64,000 nt of DNA from Leptidea sinapis (taxonomy: Eukaryota; Arthropoda; Insecta; Lepidoptera; Pieridae): contig NC_066279.1 of assembly GCF_905404315.1 (NCBI RefSeq), positions 7,638,501-7,702,500 of the forward strand. Direction: 5' to 3'. A program made the position numbers and the translations under genes. Shown piece after piece: positions 51,191 to 63,744 of this stretch; positions within the stretch are counted from its first letter, which is position 1; each line of letters starts with the position of its first letter. Under the pieces are notes generated by a model. That model made no database searches and was not told the origin of the DNA. It worked only from the letters and a program-made list of their open reading frames with translations.

Positions 51191-52929
51191 AGTTATCATA
51201 CTTTTGAGCGGCGGCCATCTTGGATTTGAAAAATGATCACAACATCGATCTCTGCACCCTCGAGAACCTCGGACACGATATCCATATTGCTGAAAACATT
51301 ATTATTTGCGGCAGCCCTCTTAAATTGCAAAAATGATCCCAAAATTGTTTTCTGCACCCACGAGAACCTCGGACACGATATCCATACTGCTGAAATCATA
51401 ATTTTGTGCGGCGGCAATCTTGGATTAAAAAAATGATCACAAAATCGTTCTCTGCACCCTCGAGAACCTCGGATAGGAAACCCATATTTTTATGATCATA
51501 ATATTGCGCGGCGGCCATCTTGGATTTGAAAACTGATCAAAAAAACGTTCTCTGCACCCTCGAGAACCTCGGATACGATACCCATAATGTAGTTATCATA
51601 CTTATGAGTGGCGGCCATCTTGGTATTGCAAAATGATCACAATATAGTTCTCTGCACCCTCGAGAACCTCGGATACGATCCCCATAATCTACTTATCATA
51701 ATTTTGAGCGGCGGCCATCTTGGATTTGAAAAATGATCACAAAATCGTTCACTGCACCCTCGAATACCTCGGATACGATACCCATAATGTAGTTATCATA
51801 ATTATGAGCGGCAGCTATCTTGTATTTCAAAAATGTTCACAAAATCGTTCTGTGCACTCTCGAGAACCTCGGTTACGATACCCCTATTATTGTGATCATA
51901 ATCTTGCACGGCGGCCATCCTGGATTTGAAAAATGATCACAAAATCGTTCTCAGCTCCCTCGAAAACCTCGGATACGATACCCATAATGTAGTTATCATA
52001 CTTTTGAGCGGCGGCCATCTTGGATTTGAAAACTGATCACAAAATCGTTCTCTGCACCCTCGAGAACCTCGGGTACGATATCCATATTGCTGAAATCATA
52101 ATTTTGTGCGGCGGCAATTTTGGATTTGAAAAATGATCACAAAATCGTTCTTTGCACCCTCGAGAACCTCGGACACGATACCCATAATCTATTTATCAAA
52201 CTTTTGAGCGGCAGCCATCTCGGATTTAAAAATGATCGCAAAATTGTTTTCCGCACCCTCGAGAACCACGGACACGATATCCATATTGCTTAAAACATAA
52301 TTGTTTGCGGCAGCCCTCTTGGATTGCAAAAATGATCGAAGAATTGTTCCCTGCACCCTCGAGAACCTCGGACACGATATCCTTATTGCTGAAATCATAA
52401 TTTTGTGCGGCAGCCATCTTGGATTTGAAAAATGATCACCAAATCGTTCTCTGCACCCTCGAGAACCTCGGGTACGATATCCATATTGCTGAAATCATAA
52501 TTTTGTGCGGCGGCCATCTTGGATTTGAAAAATGATCACAAATTCGTTCTCAGCACCCTCGAGAACTTCGGATACGATACCCATAATCTATTTATCAAAC
52601 TTTTGAGCGGCAGCCATCTCGGATTTAAAAATGATCGCAAAATTGTTTTCCGCACCCTCGAGAACCACGGACACGATATCCATATTGCTTAAAACATAAT
52701 TGTTTGCGGCAGCCCTCTTGGATTGCAAAAATGATCGAAGAATTGTTCCCTGCACCCTCGAGAACCTCGGACACGATATCCATATTGCTGAAATCATAAT
52801 TTTGTGCGGCGGCAATCTTGGATTTGAAAAATGATCACAAATTCGTTCTCAGCACCCTCGAGAACTTCGGATACGATACCCATAATCTAGTTATCATACT
52901 TTTGAGCGACGGCCATCTCGGATTTAAAA
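51191..52929 (+). repeat. Zone G lead-in, shared with zone C copy 1
   Basis: Continues the match to 31,124-32,520 at +20,067/20,068 bp up to about 52,588. It then repeats the ACCACGGACACG and ATCGAAGAATTG pair (52,226-52,380 and again 52,625-52,780, about +399 bp). Near 52,930 a monomer joins TTTAAAAATGATC to ACAGAATTG, losing one 99-bp unit relative to 58,384-58,504. Confidence 0.78.
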
Positions 52930-55900
52930 ATGATCACAGAATTGTTCTCTGCACCCTCAAGAACCTCGGATACGTTACCCATAATGTTGCTATCATACTT
53001 TTGAGCGGCGGCCATCTTGGATTTGAAAACTGATCACAAAATCTTTCTCTGAACCTTAGAGAACCTCGGGTATGATATCCATATTGCTGAAAGCATAATT
53101 TTGTGCGGCGGCCATCTTGGATTTGAAAAATGGTTCACAAAATCGTTCTCAGTACCCTCGAGAACCTCGTATACGATACCCATAATGTAGTTATCATACT
53201 TATGAGCGGCAGCCATCTTAGATTTAAAAAATTATCATAAAATCGTTCTCTGCACCCTCGAGAGCCTCGGACACGATATCCATATTGCTGAAATTATAAT
53301 TTTGTGCGGCGGCCATCTTGGATTTGAAAAATGATCACAACATCGATCTCTGCACCCTCGAGAACCTCGGACACGATATCCATATTGCTGAAAACATTAT
53401 TATTTGCGGCAGCCCTCTTAGATTGCAAAAATGATCCCAAAATTGTTTTCTGCACCCACGAGAACCTCGGACACGATATCCATATTGCTGAAATCATAAT
53501 TTTGTGCGGCGGCAATCTTGGATTTAAAAAATGATCACAAAATCGTTCTCTGCACCCTCGAGAACCTCGGATAGGAAACCCATATTTTTATGATCATAAT
53601 ATTGCGCGGCGGCCATCTTGGATTTCAAAACTGATCAAAAAAACGTTCTCTGCACCCTCGAGAACCTCGGATACGATACCCATAATGTAGTTATCATACT
53701 TATGAGTGGCGGCCATCTTGGTATTGCAAAATGATCACAATATCGTTCTCTGCACCCTCGAGAACCTCGGATACGATCCCCATAATCTAATTATCATAAT
53801 TTTGAGCGGCGGCCATCTTGGATTTGAAAAATGATCACAAAATCGTTCACTGCACCCTCGAAAACCTCGGATACGATACCCATAATGTAGTTATCATAAT
53901 TATGAGCGGCAGCTATCTTGTATTTCAAAAATGTTCACAAAATCGTTCTGTGCACTCTCGAGAACCTCGGTTACGATACCCCTATTTTTGTGATCATAAT
54001 CTTGCACGGCGGCCATCCTGGATTTGAAAAATGATCACAAAATCGTTCTCAGCACCCTCGAAAACCTCGGATACGATACCCATAATGTAGTTATCATACT
54101 TTTGAGCGGCGGCCGTCTTGGATTTGAAAACTGATCACAAAATCGTTCTCTGCACCCTCGAGAACCTCGGGTACGATATCCATATTGCTGAAATCATAAT
54201 TTTGTGCGGCGGCAATTTTGGATTTGAAAAATGATCACAAAATCGTTCTTTGCACCCTCGAGAACCTCGGACACGATACCCATAATCTATTTATCAAACT
54301 TTTGAGCGGCAGCCATCTCGGATTTAAAAATGATCGCAAAATTGTTTTCCGCACCCTCGAGAACCACGGACACGATATCCATATTGCTTAAAACATAATT
54401 GTTTGCGGCAGCCCTCTTGGATTGCAAAAATGATCGAAGAATTGTTCCCTGCACCCTCGAGAACCTCGGACACAATATCCATATTGCTGAAATCATAATT
54501 TTGTGCGGCGGCAATCTTGGATTTAAAAAATGATCACAAAATCGTTCTCTGCACCCTCGAGAACCTCGGATAGGAAACCCATATTTTTATGATCATAATA
54601 TTGCGCGGCGGCCATCTTGGATTTGAAAAATGATCACCAAATCGTTCTCTGCACCCTCGAGAACCTCGGATACGATATCCATATTGCTGAAATCATAATT
54701 TTGTGCGGCGGCCATCTTGGATTTGAAAAATGATCACAAATTCGTTCTCAGCACCCTCGAGAACTTCGGATACGATACCCATAATGTAGTTATCATACTT
54801 TTGAGCGGCGGCCATCTTGGATTTGAAAAATGATCACAAAATCGTTCTCTGCACTCTCGAGAACCTCGGGTACGATATCCATATTGCTGAAATCATAATT
54901 TTGTGCGGCGGCAATCTTGGATTTGAAAAATGATCACAAAACCTCGGATACGATACCCATAATGTAGTTATCATACTTATGAGTGGCGGCCATCTTGGTA
55001 TTGCAAAATGATCACAATATCGTTCTCTGCACCCTCGAGAACCTCGGATATGATCCCCATAATCTAATTATCATAATTTTGAGCGGCGGCCATCTTGGAT
55101 TTGAAAAATGATCACAAAATCGTTCACTGCACCCTCGAAAACCTCGGATACGATACCCATAATGTAGTTATCATAATTATGAGCGGCAGCTATCTTGTAT
55201 TTCAAAAATGTTCACAAAATCGTTCTGTGCACTCTCGAGAACCTCGGTTACGATACCCCTATTTTTGTGATCATAATCTTGCACGGCGGCCATCCTGGAT
55301 TTGAAAAATGATCACAAAATCGTTCTCAGCACCCTCGAAAACCTCGGATACGATACCCATAATGTAGTTATCATACTTTTGAGCGGCGGCCATCTTGGAT
55401 TTGAAAACTGATCACAAAATCGTTCTCTGCACCCTCGAGAACCTCGATTACGATATCCATATTGCTGAAATCATAATTTTGTGCGGCGGCAATTTTGGAT
55501 TTGAAAAATGATCACAAAATCGTTCTTTGCACCCTCGAGAACCTCGGACACGATACCCATAATCTATTTATCAAACTTTTGAGCTGCAGCCATCTCGGAT
55601 TTAAAAATGATCGCAAAATTGTTTTCCGCACCCTCGAGAACCACGGACACGATATCCATATTGCTTAAAACATAATTGTTTGCGGCAGCCCTCTTGGATT
55701 GCAAAAATGATCGAAGAATTGTTCCCTGCACCCTCGAGAACCTCGGACACGATATCCATATTGCTGAAATCATAATTTTGTGCGGCGGCCATCTTGGATT
55801 TGAAAAATGATCACCAAATCGTTCTCTGCACCCTCGAGAACCTCGGGTTCGATATCCATATTGCTGAAATCATAATTTTGTGCGGCGGCCATCTTGGATT

Positions 55901-58503
55901 TGAAAAATGATCACAAATTCGTTCTCAGCACCCTCGAGAACTTCGGATACGATACCCATAATGTAGTTATCATACTTTTGAGCGGCGGCCATCTTGGATT
56001 TGAAAAATGATCACAAAATCGTTCTCTGCACCCTCGAGAACCTCGGGTACGATATCCATATTGCTGAAATCATAATTTTGTGCGGCGGCAATCTTGGATT
56101 TGAAAAATGATCACAAAATCGTTCTCTGCACCCTCGAGAACCTCGGGTACGATATCCATATTGCTGAAATCATAATTTTGTGCGGCGGCCATCTTGGATT
56201 TGAAAAATGATCACAAATTCGTTCTCAGCACCCTCGAGAACTTCGGATACGATACCCATAATCTAGTTATCATACTTTTGAGCGGCGGCCATCTCGGATT
56301 TAAAAATGATCCCAAAATTGTTTTCTGCACCCTCGAGAACCTCGGACACGATATCCATATTGCTTAAAACATAATTGTTTGCGGCAGCCCTCTTGGATTG
56401 CAAAAATGATCACAGAATTGTTCTCTGCACCCTCAAGAACCTCGGATACGTTACCCATAATGTTTCTTTCATACTTTTGAGCGGCGGCCATCTTGGATTT
56501 GAAAACTGATCACAAAATCTTTCTCTGAACCTTAGAGAACCTCGGGTATGATATCCATATTGCTGAAAGCATAATTTTGTGCGGCGGCCATCTTGGATTT
56601 GAAAAATGGTTCACAAAATCGTTCTCAGTACCCTCGAGAACCTCGTATACGATACCCATAATGTAGTTATCATACTTATGAGCGGCAGCCATCTTAGATT
56701 TAAAAAATTATCATAAAATCGTTCTCTGCACCCTCGAGAGCCTCGGACACGATATCCATATTGCTGAAATTATAATTTTGTGCGGCGGCCATCTTGGACT
56801 TGAAAAATGATCACAACATCGATCTCTGCACCCTCGAGAACCTCGGACACGATATCCATATTGCTGAAAACATTATTATTTGCGGCAGCCCTCTTAGATT
56901 GCAAAAATGATCCCAAAATTGTTTTCTGCACCCACGAGAACCTCGGACACGATATCCATATTGCTGAAATCATAATTTTGTGCGGCGGCAATCTTGGATT
57001 TAAAAAATGATCACAAAATCGTTCTCTGCACCCTCGAGAACCTCGGATAGGAAACCCATATTTTTATGATCATAATATTGCGCGGCGGCCATCTTGGATT
57101 TGAAAACTGATCAAAAAAACGTTCTCTGCACCCTCGAGAACCTCGGATACGATACCCATAATGTAGTTATCATACTTATGAGTGGCGGCCATCTTGGTAT
57201 TGCAAAATGATCACAATATCGTTCTCTGCACCCTCGAGAACCTCGGATACGATCCCCATAATCTAATTATCATAATTTTGAGCGGCGGCCATCTTGGATT
57301 TGAAAAATGATGACAAAATCGTTCACTGCACCCTCGAAAACCTCGGATACGATACCCATAATGTAGTTATCATAATTATGAGCGGCAGCTATCTTGTATT
57401 TCAAAAATGTTCACAAAATCGTTCTGTGCACTCTCGAGAACCTCGGTTACGATACCCCTATTTTTGTGATCATAATCTTGCACGGCGGCCATCCTGGATT
57501 TGAAAAATGATCACAAAATCGTTCTCAGCATCCTCGAAAACCTCGGATACGATACCCATAATGTAGTTATCATACTTTTGAGCGGCGGCCATCTTGGATT
57601 TGAAAACTGATCACAAAATCGTTCTCTGCACCCTCGAGAACCTCGGGTACGATATCCATATTGCTGAAATCATAATTATGTGCGGCGGCAATTTTGGATT
57701 TGAAAAATGATCACAAAATCGTTCTTTGCACCCTCGAGAACCTCGGACACGATACCCATAATCTATTTATCAAACTTTTGAGCGGCAGCCATCTCGGATT
57801 TAAAAATGATCGCAAAATTGTTTTCCGCACCCTCGAGAACCACGGACACGATATCCATATTGCTTAAAACATAATTGTTTGCGGCAGCCCTCTTGGATTG
57901 CAAAAATGATCGAAGAATTGTTCCCTGCACCCTCGAGAACCTCGGACACAATATCCATATTGCTGAAATCATAATTTTGTGCGGCGGCAATCTTGGATTT
58001 AAAAATGATCACAAAATCGTTCTCTGCACCCTCGAGAACCTCGGATAGGAAACCCATATTTTTATGATCATAATATTGCGCGGCGGCCATCTTGGATTTG
58101 AAAAATGATCACAAAATCGTTCTCTGCACCCTCGAGAACCTCGGGTACGATATCCATATTGCTGAAATCATAATTTTGTGCGGCGGCAATCTTCGATTTG
58201 AAAAATGATCACAAAATCGTTCTCTGCACCCTCGAGAACCTCGGGTACCATATCCATATTGCTGAAATCATAATTTTGTGCGGCGGCCATCTTGGATTTG
58301 AAAAATGATCACAAATTCGTTCTCAGCACCCTCGAGAACTTCGGATACGATACCCATAATCTAGTTATCATACTTTTGAGCGGCGGCCATCTCGGATTTA
58401 AAAATGATCCCAAAATTGTTTTCTGCACCCTCGAGAACCTCGGACACGATATCCATATTGCTTAAAACATAATTGTTTGCGGCAGCCCTCTTGGATTGCA
58501 AAA
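52930..58503 (+). repeat. Zone G 5,574-bp HOR, copy 1
   Basis: Ten independent landmarks recur at exactly +5,574 bp (for example 53,331 to 58,905; 54,287 to 59,861; 55,095 to 60,669; 57,763 to 63,337). Internally the ACAACATCGATC monomer divides it into parts of 2,098 and 3,476 bp, and the larger part carries an extra partial module. Shared private variants include ATGATGACAAAATC (57,307/62,881) and CAGCATCCTCG (57,527/63,101). Confidence 0.9.
54907..54984 (+). repeat. Truncated 78-bp monomer, first copy
   Basis: This unit lacks 22 bp: TGATCACAAA is followed directly by ACCTCGGATACG, removing the dyad and the XhoI site. It is the shortest monomer I found. The flanking units are complete. Confidence 0.9.
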
Positions 58504-61500
58504 ATGATCACAGAATTGTTCTCTGCACCCTCAAGAACCTCGGATACGTTACCCATAATGTTGCTATCATACTTTTGAGCGGCGGCCATCTTGGATTTGA
58601 AAACTGATCACAAAATCTTTCTCTGAACCTTAGAGAACCTCGGGTATGATATCCATATTGCTGAAAGCATAATTTTGTGCGGCGGCCATCTTGGATTTGA
58701 AAAATGGTTCACAAAATCGTTCTCAGAACCCTCGAGAACCTCGTATACGATACCCATAATGTAGTTTTCATACTTATGAGCGGCAGCCATCTTAGATTTA
58801 AAAAATTATCATAAAATCGTTCTCTGCACCCTCGAGAGCCTCGGACACGATATCCATATTGCTGAAATTAAAATTTTGTGCGGCGGCCATCTTGGATTTG
58901 AAAAATGATCACAACATCGATCTCTGCACCCTCGAGAACCTCGGACACGATATCCATATTGCTGAAAACATTATTATTTGCGGCAGCCCTCTTAGATTGC
59001 AAAAATGATCCCAAAATTGTTTTCTGCACCCACGAGAACCTCGGACACGATATCCATATTGCTGAAATCATAATTTTGTGCGGCGGCAATCTTGGATTTA
59101 AAAAATGATCACAAAATCGTTCTCTGCACCCTCGAGAACCTCGGATAGGAAACCCATATTTTTATGATCATAATATTGCGCGGCGGCCATCTTGGATTTG
59201 AAAACTGATCAAAAAAACGTTCTCTGCACCCTCGAGAACCTCGGATACGATACCCATAATGTAGTTATCATACTTATGAGTGGCGGCCATCTTGGTATTG
59301 CAAAATGATCACAATATCGTTCTCTGCACCCTCGAGAACCTCGGATACGATCCCCATAATCTAATTATCATAATTTTGAGCGGCGGCCATCTTGGATTTG
59401 AAAAATGATCACAAAATCGTTCACTGCACCCTCGAAAACCTCGGATACGATACCCATAATGTAGTTATCATAATTATGAGCGGCAGCTATCTTGTATTTC
59501 AAAAATGTTCACAAAATCGTTCTGTGCACTCTCGAGAACCTCGGTTACGATACCCCTATTTTTGTGATCATAATCTTGCACGGCGGCCATCCTGGATTTG
59601 AAAAATGATCACAAAATCGTTCTCAGCACCCTCGAAAACCTCGGATACGATACCCATAATGTAGTTATCATACTTTTGAGCGGCGGCCATCTTGGATTTG
59701 AAAACTGATCACAAAATCGTTCTCTGCACCCTCGAGAACCTCGGGTACGATATCCATATTGCTGAAATCATAATTTTGTGCGGCGGCAATTTTGGATTTG
59801 AAAAATGATCACAAAATCGTTCTTTGCACCCTCGAGAACCTCGGACACGATACCCATAATCTATTTATCAAACTTTTGAGCGGCAGCCATCTCGGATTTA
59901 AAAATGATCGCAAAATTGTTTTCCGCACCCTCGAGAACCACGGACACGATATCCATATTGCTTAAAACATAATTGTTTGCGGCAGCCCTCTTGGATTGCA
60001 AAAATGATCGAAGAATTGTTCCCTGCACCCTCGAGAACCTCGGACACAATATCCATATTGCTGAAATCATAATTTTGTGCGGCGGCAATCTTGGATTTAA
60101 AAAATGATCACAAAATCGTTCTCTGCACCCTCGAGAACCTCGGATAGGAAACCCATATTTTTATGATCATAATATTGCGCGGCGGCCATCTTGGATTTGA
60201 AAAATGATCACCAAATCGTTCTCTGCACCCTCGAGAACCTCGGATACGATATCCATATTGCTGAAATCATAATTTTGTGCGGCGGCCATCTTGGATTTGA
60301 AAAATGATCACAAATTCGTTCTCAGCACCCTCGAGAACTTCGGATACGATACCCATAATGTAGTTATCATACTTTTGAGCGGCGGCCATCTTGGATTTGA
60401 AAAATGATCACAAAATCGTTCTCTGCACCCTCGAGAACCTCGGGTACGATATCCATATTGCTGAAATCATAATTTTGTGCGGCGGCAATCTTGGATTTGA
60501 AAAATGATCACAAAACCTCGGATACGATACCCATAATGTAGTTATCATACTTATGAGTGGCGGCCATCTTGGTATTGCAAAATGATCACAATATCGTTCT
60601 CTGCACCCTCGAGAACCTCGGATATGATCCCCATAATCTAATTATCATAATTTTGAGCGGCGGCCATCTTGGATTTGAAAAATGATCACAAAATCGTTCA
60701 CTGCACCCTCGAAAACCTCGGATACGATACCCATAATGTAGTTATCATAATTATGAGCGGCAGCTATCTTGTATTTCAAAAATGTTCACAAAATCGTTCT
60801 GTGCACTCTCGAGAACCTCGGTTACGATACCCCTATTTTTGTGATCATAATCTAGCACGGCGGCCATCCTGGATTTGAAAAATTATCACAAAATCGTTCT
60901 CAGCACCCTCGAAAACCTCGGATACGATACCCATAATGTAGTTATCATACTTTTGAGCGGCGGCCATCTTGGATTTGAAAACTGATCACAAAATCGTTCT
61001 CTGCACCCTCGAGAACCTCGATTACGATATCCATATTGCTGAAATCATAATTTTGTGCGGCGGCAATTTTGGATTTGAAAAATGATCACAAAATCGTTCT
61101 TTGCACCCTCGAGAACCTCGGACACGATACCCATAATCTATTTATCAAACTTTTGAGCTGCAGCCATCTCGGATTTAAAAATGATCGCAAAATTGTTTTC
61201 CGCACCCTCGAGAACCACGGACACGATATCCATATTGCTTAAAACATAATTGTTTGCGGCAGCCCTCTTGGATTGCAAAAATGATCGAAGAATTGTTCCC
61301 TGCACCCTCGAGAACCTCGGACACGATATCCATATTGCTGAAATCATAATTTTGTGCGGCGGCCATCTTGGATTTGAAAAATGATCACCAAATCGTTCTC
61401 TGCACCCTCGAGAACCTCGGGTTCGATATCCATATTGCTGAAATCATAATTTTGTGCGGCGGCCATCTTGGATTTGAAAAATGATCACAAATTCGTTCTC

Positions 61501-63744
61501 AGCACCCTCGAGAACTTCGGATACGATACCCATAATGTAGTTATCATACTTTTGAGCGGCGGCCATCTTGGATTTGAAAAATGATCACAAAATCGTTCTC
61601 TGCACCCTCGAGAACCTCGGGTACGATATCCATATTGCTGAAATCATAATTTTGTGCGGCGGCAATCTTGGATTTGAAAAATGATCACAAAATCGTTCTC
61701 TGCACCCTCGAGAACCTCGGGTACCATATCCATATTGCTGAAATCATAATTTTGTGCGGTGGCCATCTTGGATTTGAAAAATGATCACAAATTCGTTCTC
61801 AGCACCCTCGAGAACTTCGGATACGATACCCATAATCTAGTTATCATACTTTTGAGCGGCGGCCATCTCGGATTTAAAAATGATCCCAAAATTGTTTTCT
61901 GCACCCTCGAGAACCTCGGACACGATATCCATATTGCTTAAAACATAATTGTTTGCGGCAGCCCTCTTGGATTGCAAAAATGATCACAGAATTGTTCTCT
62001 GCACCCTCAAGAACCTCGGATACGTTACCCATAATGTTTCTTTCATACTTTTGAGCGGCGGCCATCTTGGATTTGAAAACTGATCACAAAATCTTTCTCT
62101 GAACCTTAGAGAACCTCGGGTATGATATCCATATTGCTGAAAGCATAATTTTGTGCGGCGGCCATCTTGGATTTGAAAAATGGTTCACAAAATCGTTCTC
62201 AGTACCCTCGAGAACCTCGTATACGATACCCATAATGTAGTTATCATACTTATGAGTGGCAGCCATCTTAGATTTAAAAAATTATCATAAAATCGTTCTC
62301 TGCACCCTCGAGAGCCTCGGACACGATATCCATATTGCTGAAATTATAATTTTGTGCGGCGGCCATCTTGGACTTGAAAAATGATCACAACATCGATCTC
62401 TGCACCCTCGAGAACCTCGGACACGATATCCATATTGCTGAAAACATTATTATTTGCGGCAGCCCTCTTAGATTGCAAAAATGATCCCAAAATTGTTTTC
62501 TGCACCCACGAGAACCTCGGACACGATATCCATATTGCTGAAATCATAATTTTGTGCGGCGGCAATCTTGGATTTAAAAAATGATCACAAAATCGTTCTC
62601 TGCACCCTCGAGAACCTCGGATAGGAAACCCATATTTTTATGATCATAATATTGCGCGGCGGCCATCTTGGATTTGAAAACTGATCAAAAAAACGTTCTC
62701 TGCACCCTCGAGAACCTCGGATACGATACCCATAATGTAGTTATCATACTTATGAGTGGCGGCCATCTTGGTATTGCAAAATGATCACAATATCGTTCTC
62801 TGCACCCTCGAGAACCTCGGATACGATCCCCATAATCTAATTATCATAATTTTGAGCGGCGGCCATCTTGGATTTGAAAAATGATGACAAAATCGTTCAC
62901 TGCACCCTCGAAAACCTCGGATACGATACCCATAATGTAGTTATCATAATTATGAGCGGCAGCTATCTTGTATTTCAAAAATGTTCACAAAATCGTTCTG
63001 TGCACTCTCGAGAACCTCGGTTACGATACCCCTATTTTTGTGATCATAATCTTGCACGGCGGCCATCCTGGATTTGAAAAATGATCACAAAATCGTTCTC
63101 AGCATCCTCGAAAACCTCGGATACGATACCCATAATGTAGTTATCATACTTTTGAGCGGCGGCCATCTTGGATTTGAAAACTGATCACAAAATCGTTCTC
63201 TGCACCCTCGAGAACCTCGGGTACGATATCCATATTGCTGAAATCATAATTATGTGCGGCGGCAATTTTGGATTTGAAAAATGATCACAAAATCGTTCTT
63301 TGCACCCTCGAGAACCTCGGACACGATACCAATAATCTATTTATCAAACTTTTGAGCGGCAGCCATCTCGGATTTAAAAATGATCGCAAAATTGTTTTCC
63401 GCGCCCTCGAGAACCACGGACACGATATACATATTGCTTAAAACATAATTGATTGCGGCAGCCCTCTTGGATTGCAAAAATGATCGAAGAATTGTTCCCT
63501 GCACCCTCGAGAACCTCGGACACAATATCCATATTGCTGAAATCATAATTTTGTGCGGCGGCAATCTTGGATTTAAAAAATGATCACAAAATCGTTCTCT
63601 GCACCCTCGAGAACCTCGGATAGGAAACCCATATTTTTATGATCATAATATTGCGCGGCGGCCATCTTGGATTTGAAAAATGATCACCAAATCGTTCTCT
63701 GCACCCTCGAGAACCTCGGGTACGATATCCATTTTGCTGAAATT
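58504..63744 (+). repeat. Zone G 5,574-bp HOR, copy 2 (right end lost)
   Basis: Second copy, complete for about 5,240 of 5,574 bp before it is replaced by another block near 63,744. Isolated differences from copy 1 include GGCCATCTTGG against GGCCGTCTTGG (59,683/54,109) and GATTGCGGC against GTTTGCGGC near 63,452. Near-identity over more than 5 kb indicates a recent duplication. Confidence 0.9.
60481..60558 (+). repeat. Truncated 78-bp monomer, second copy
   Basis: Identical 22-bp loss at exactly +5,574 bp from the unit at 54,907. Because the breakpoint is the same, the deletion arose once, before the 5,574-bp duplication, and is a diagnostic tag for that HOR. Confidence 0.9.

Noticed and set aside
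54907..54984. The 78-bp truncated monomer as an insertion-site scar of a mobile element
   Set aside because: There is no target-site duplication or terminal repeat, and the change is a simple 22-bp internal loss inherited by both HOR copies.
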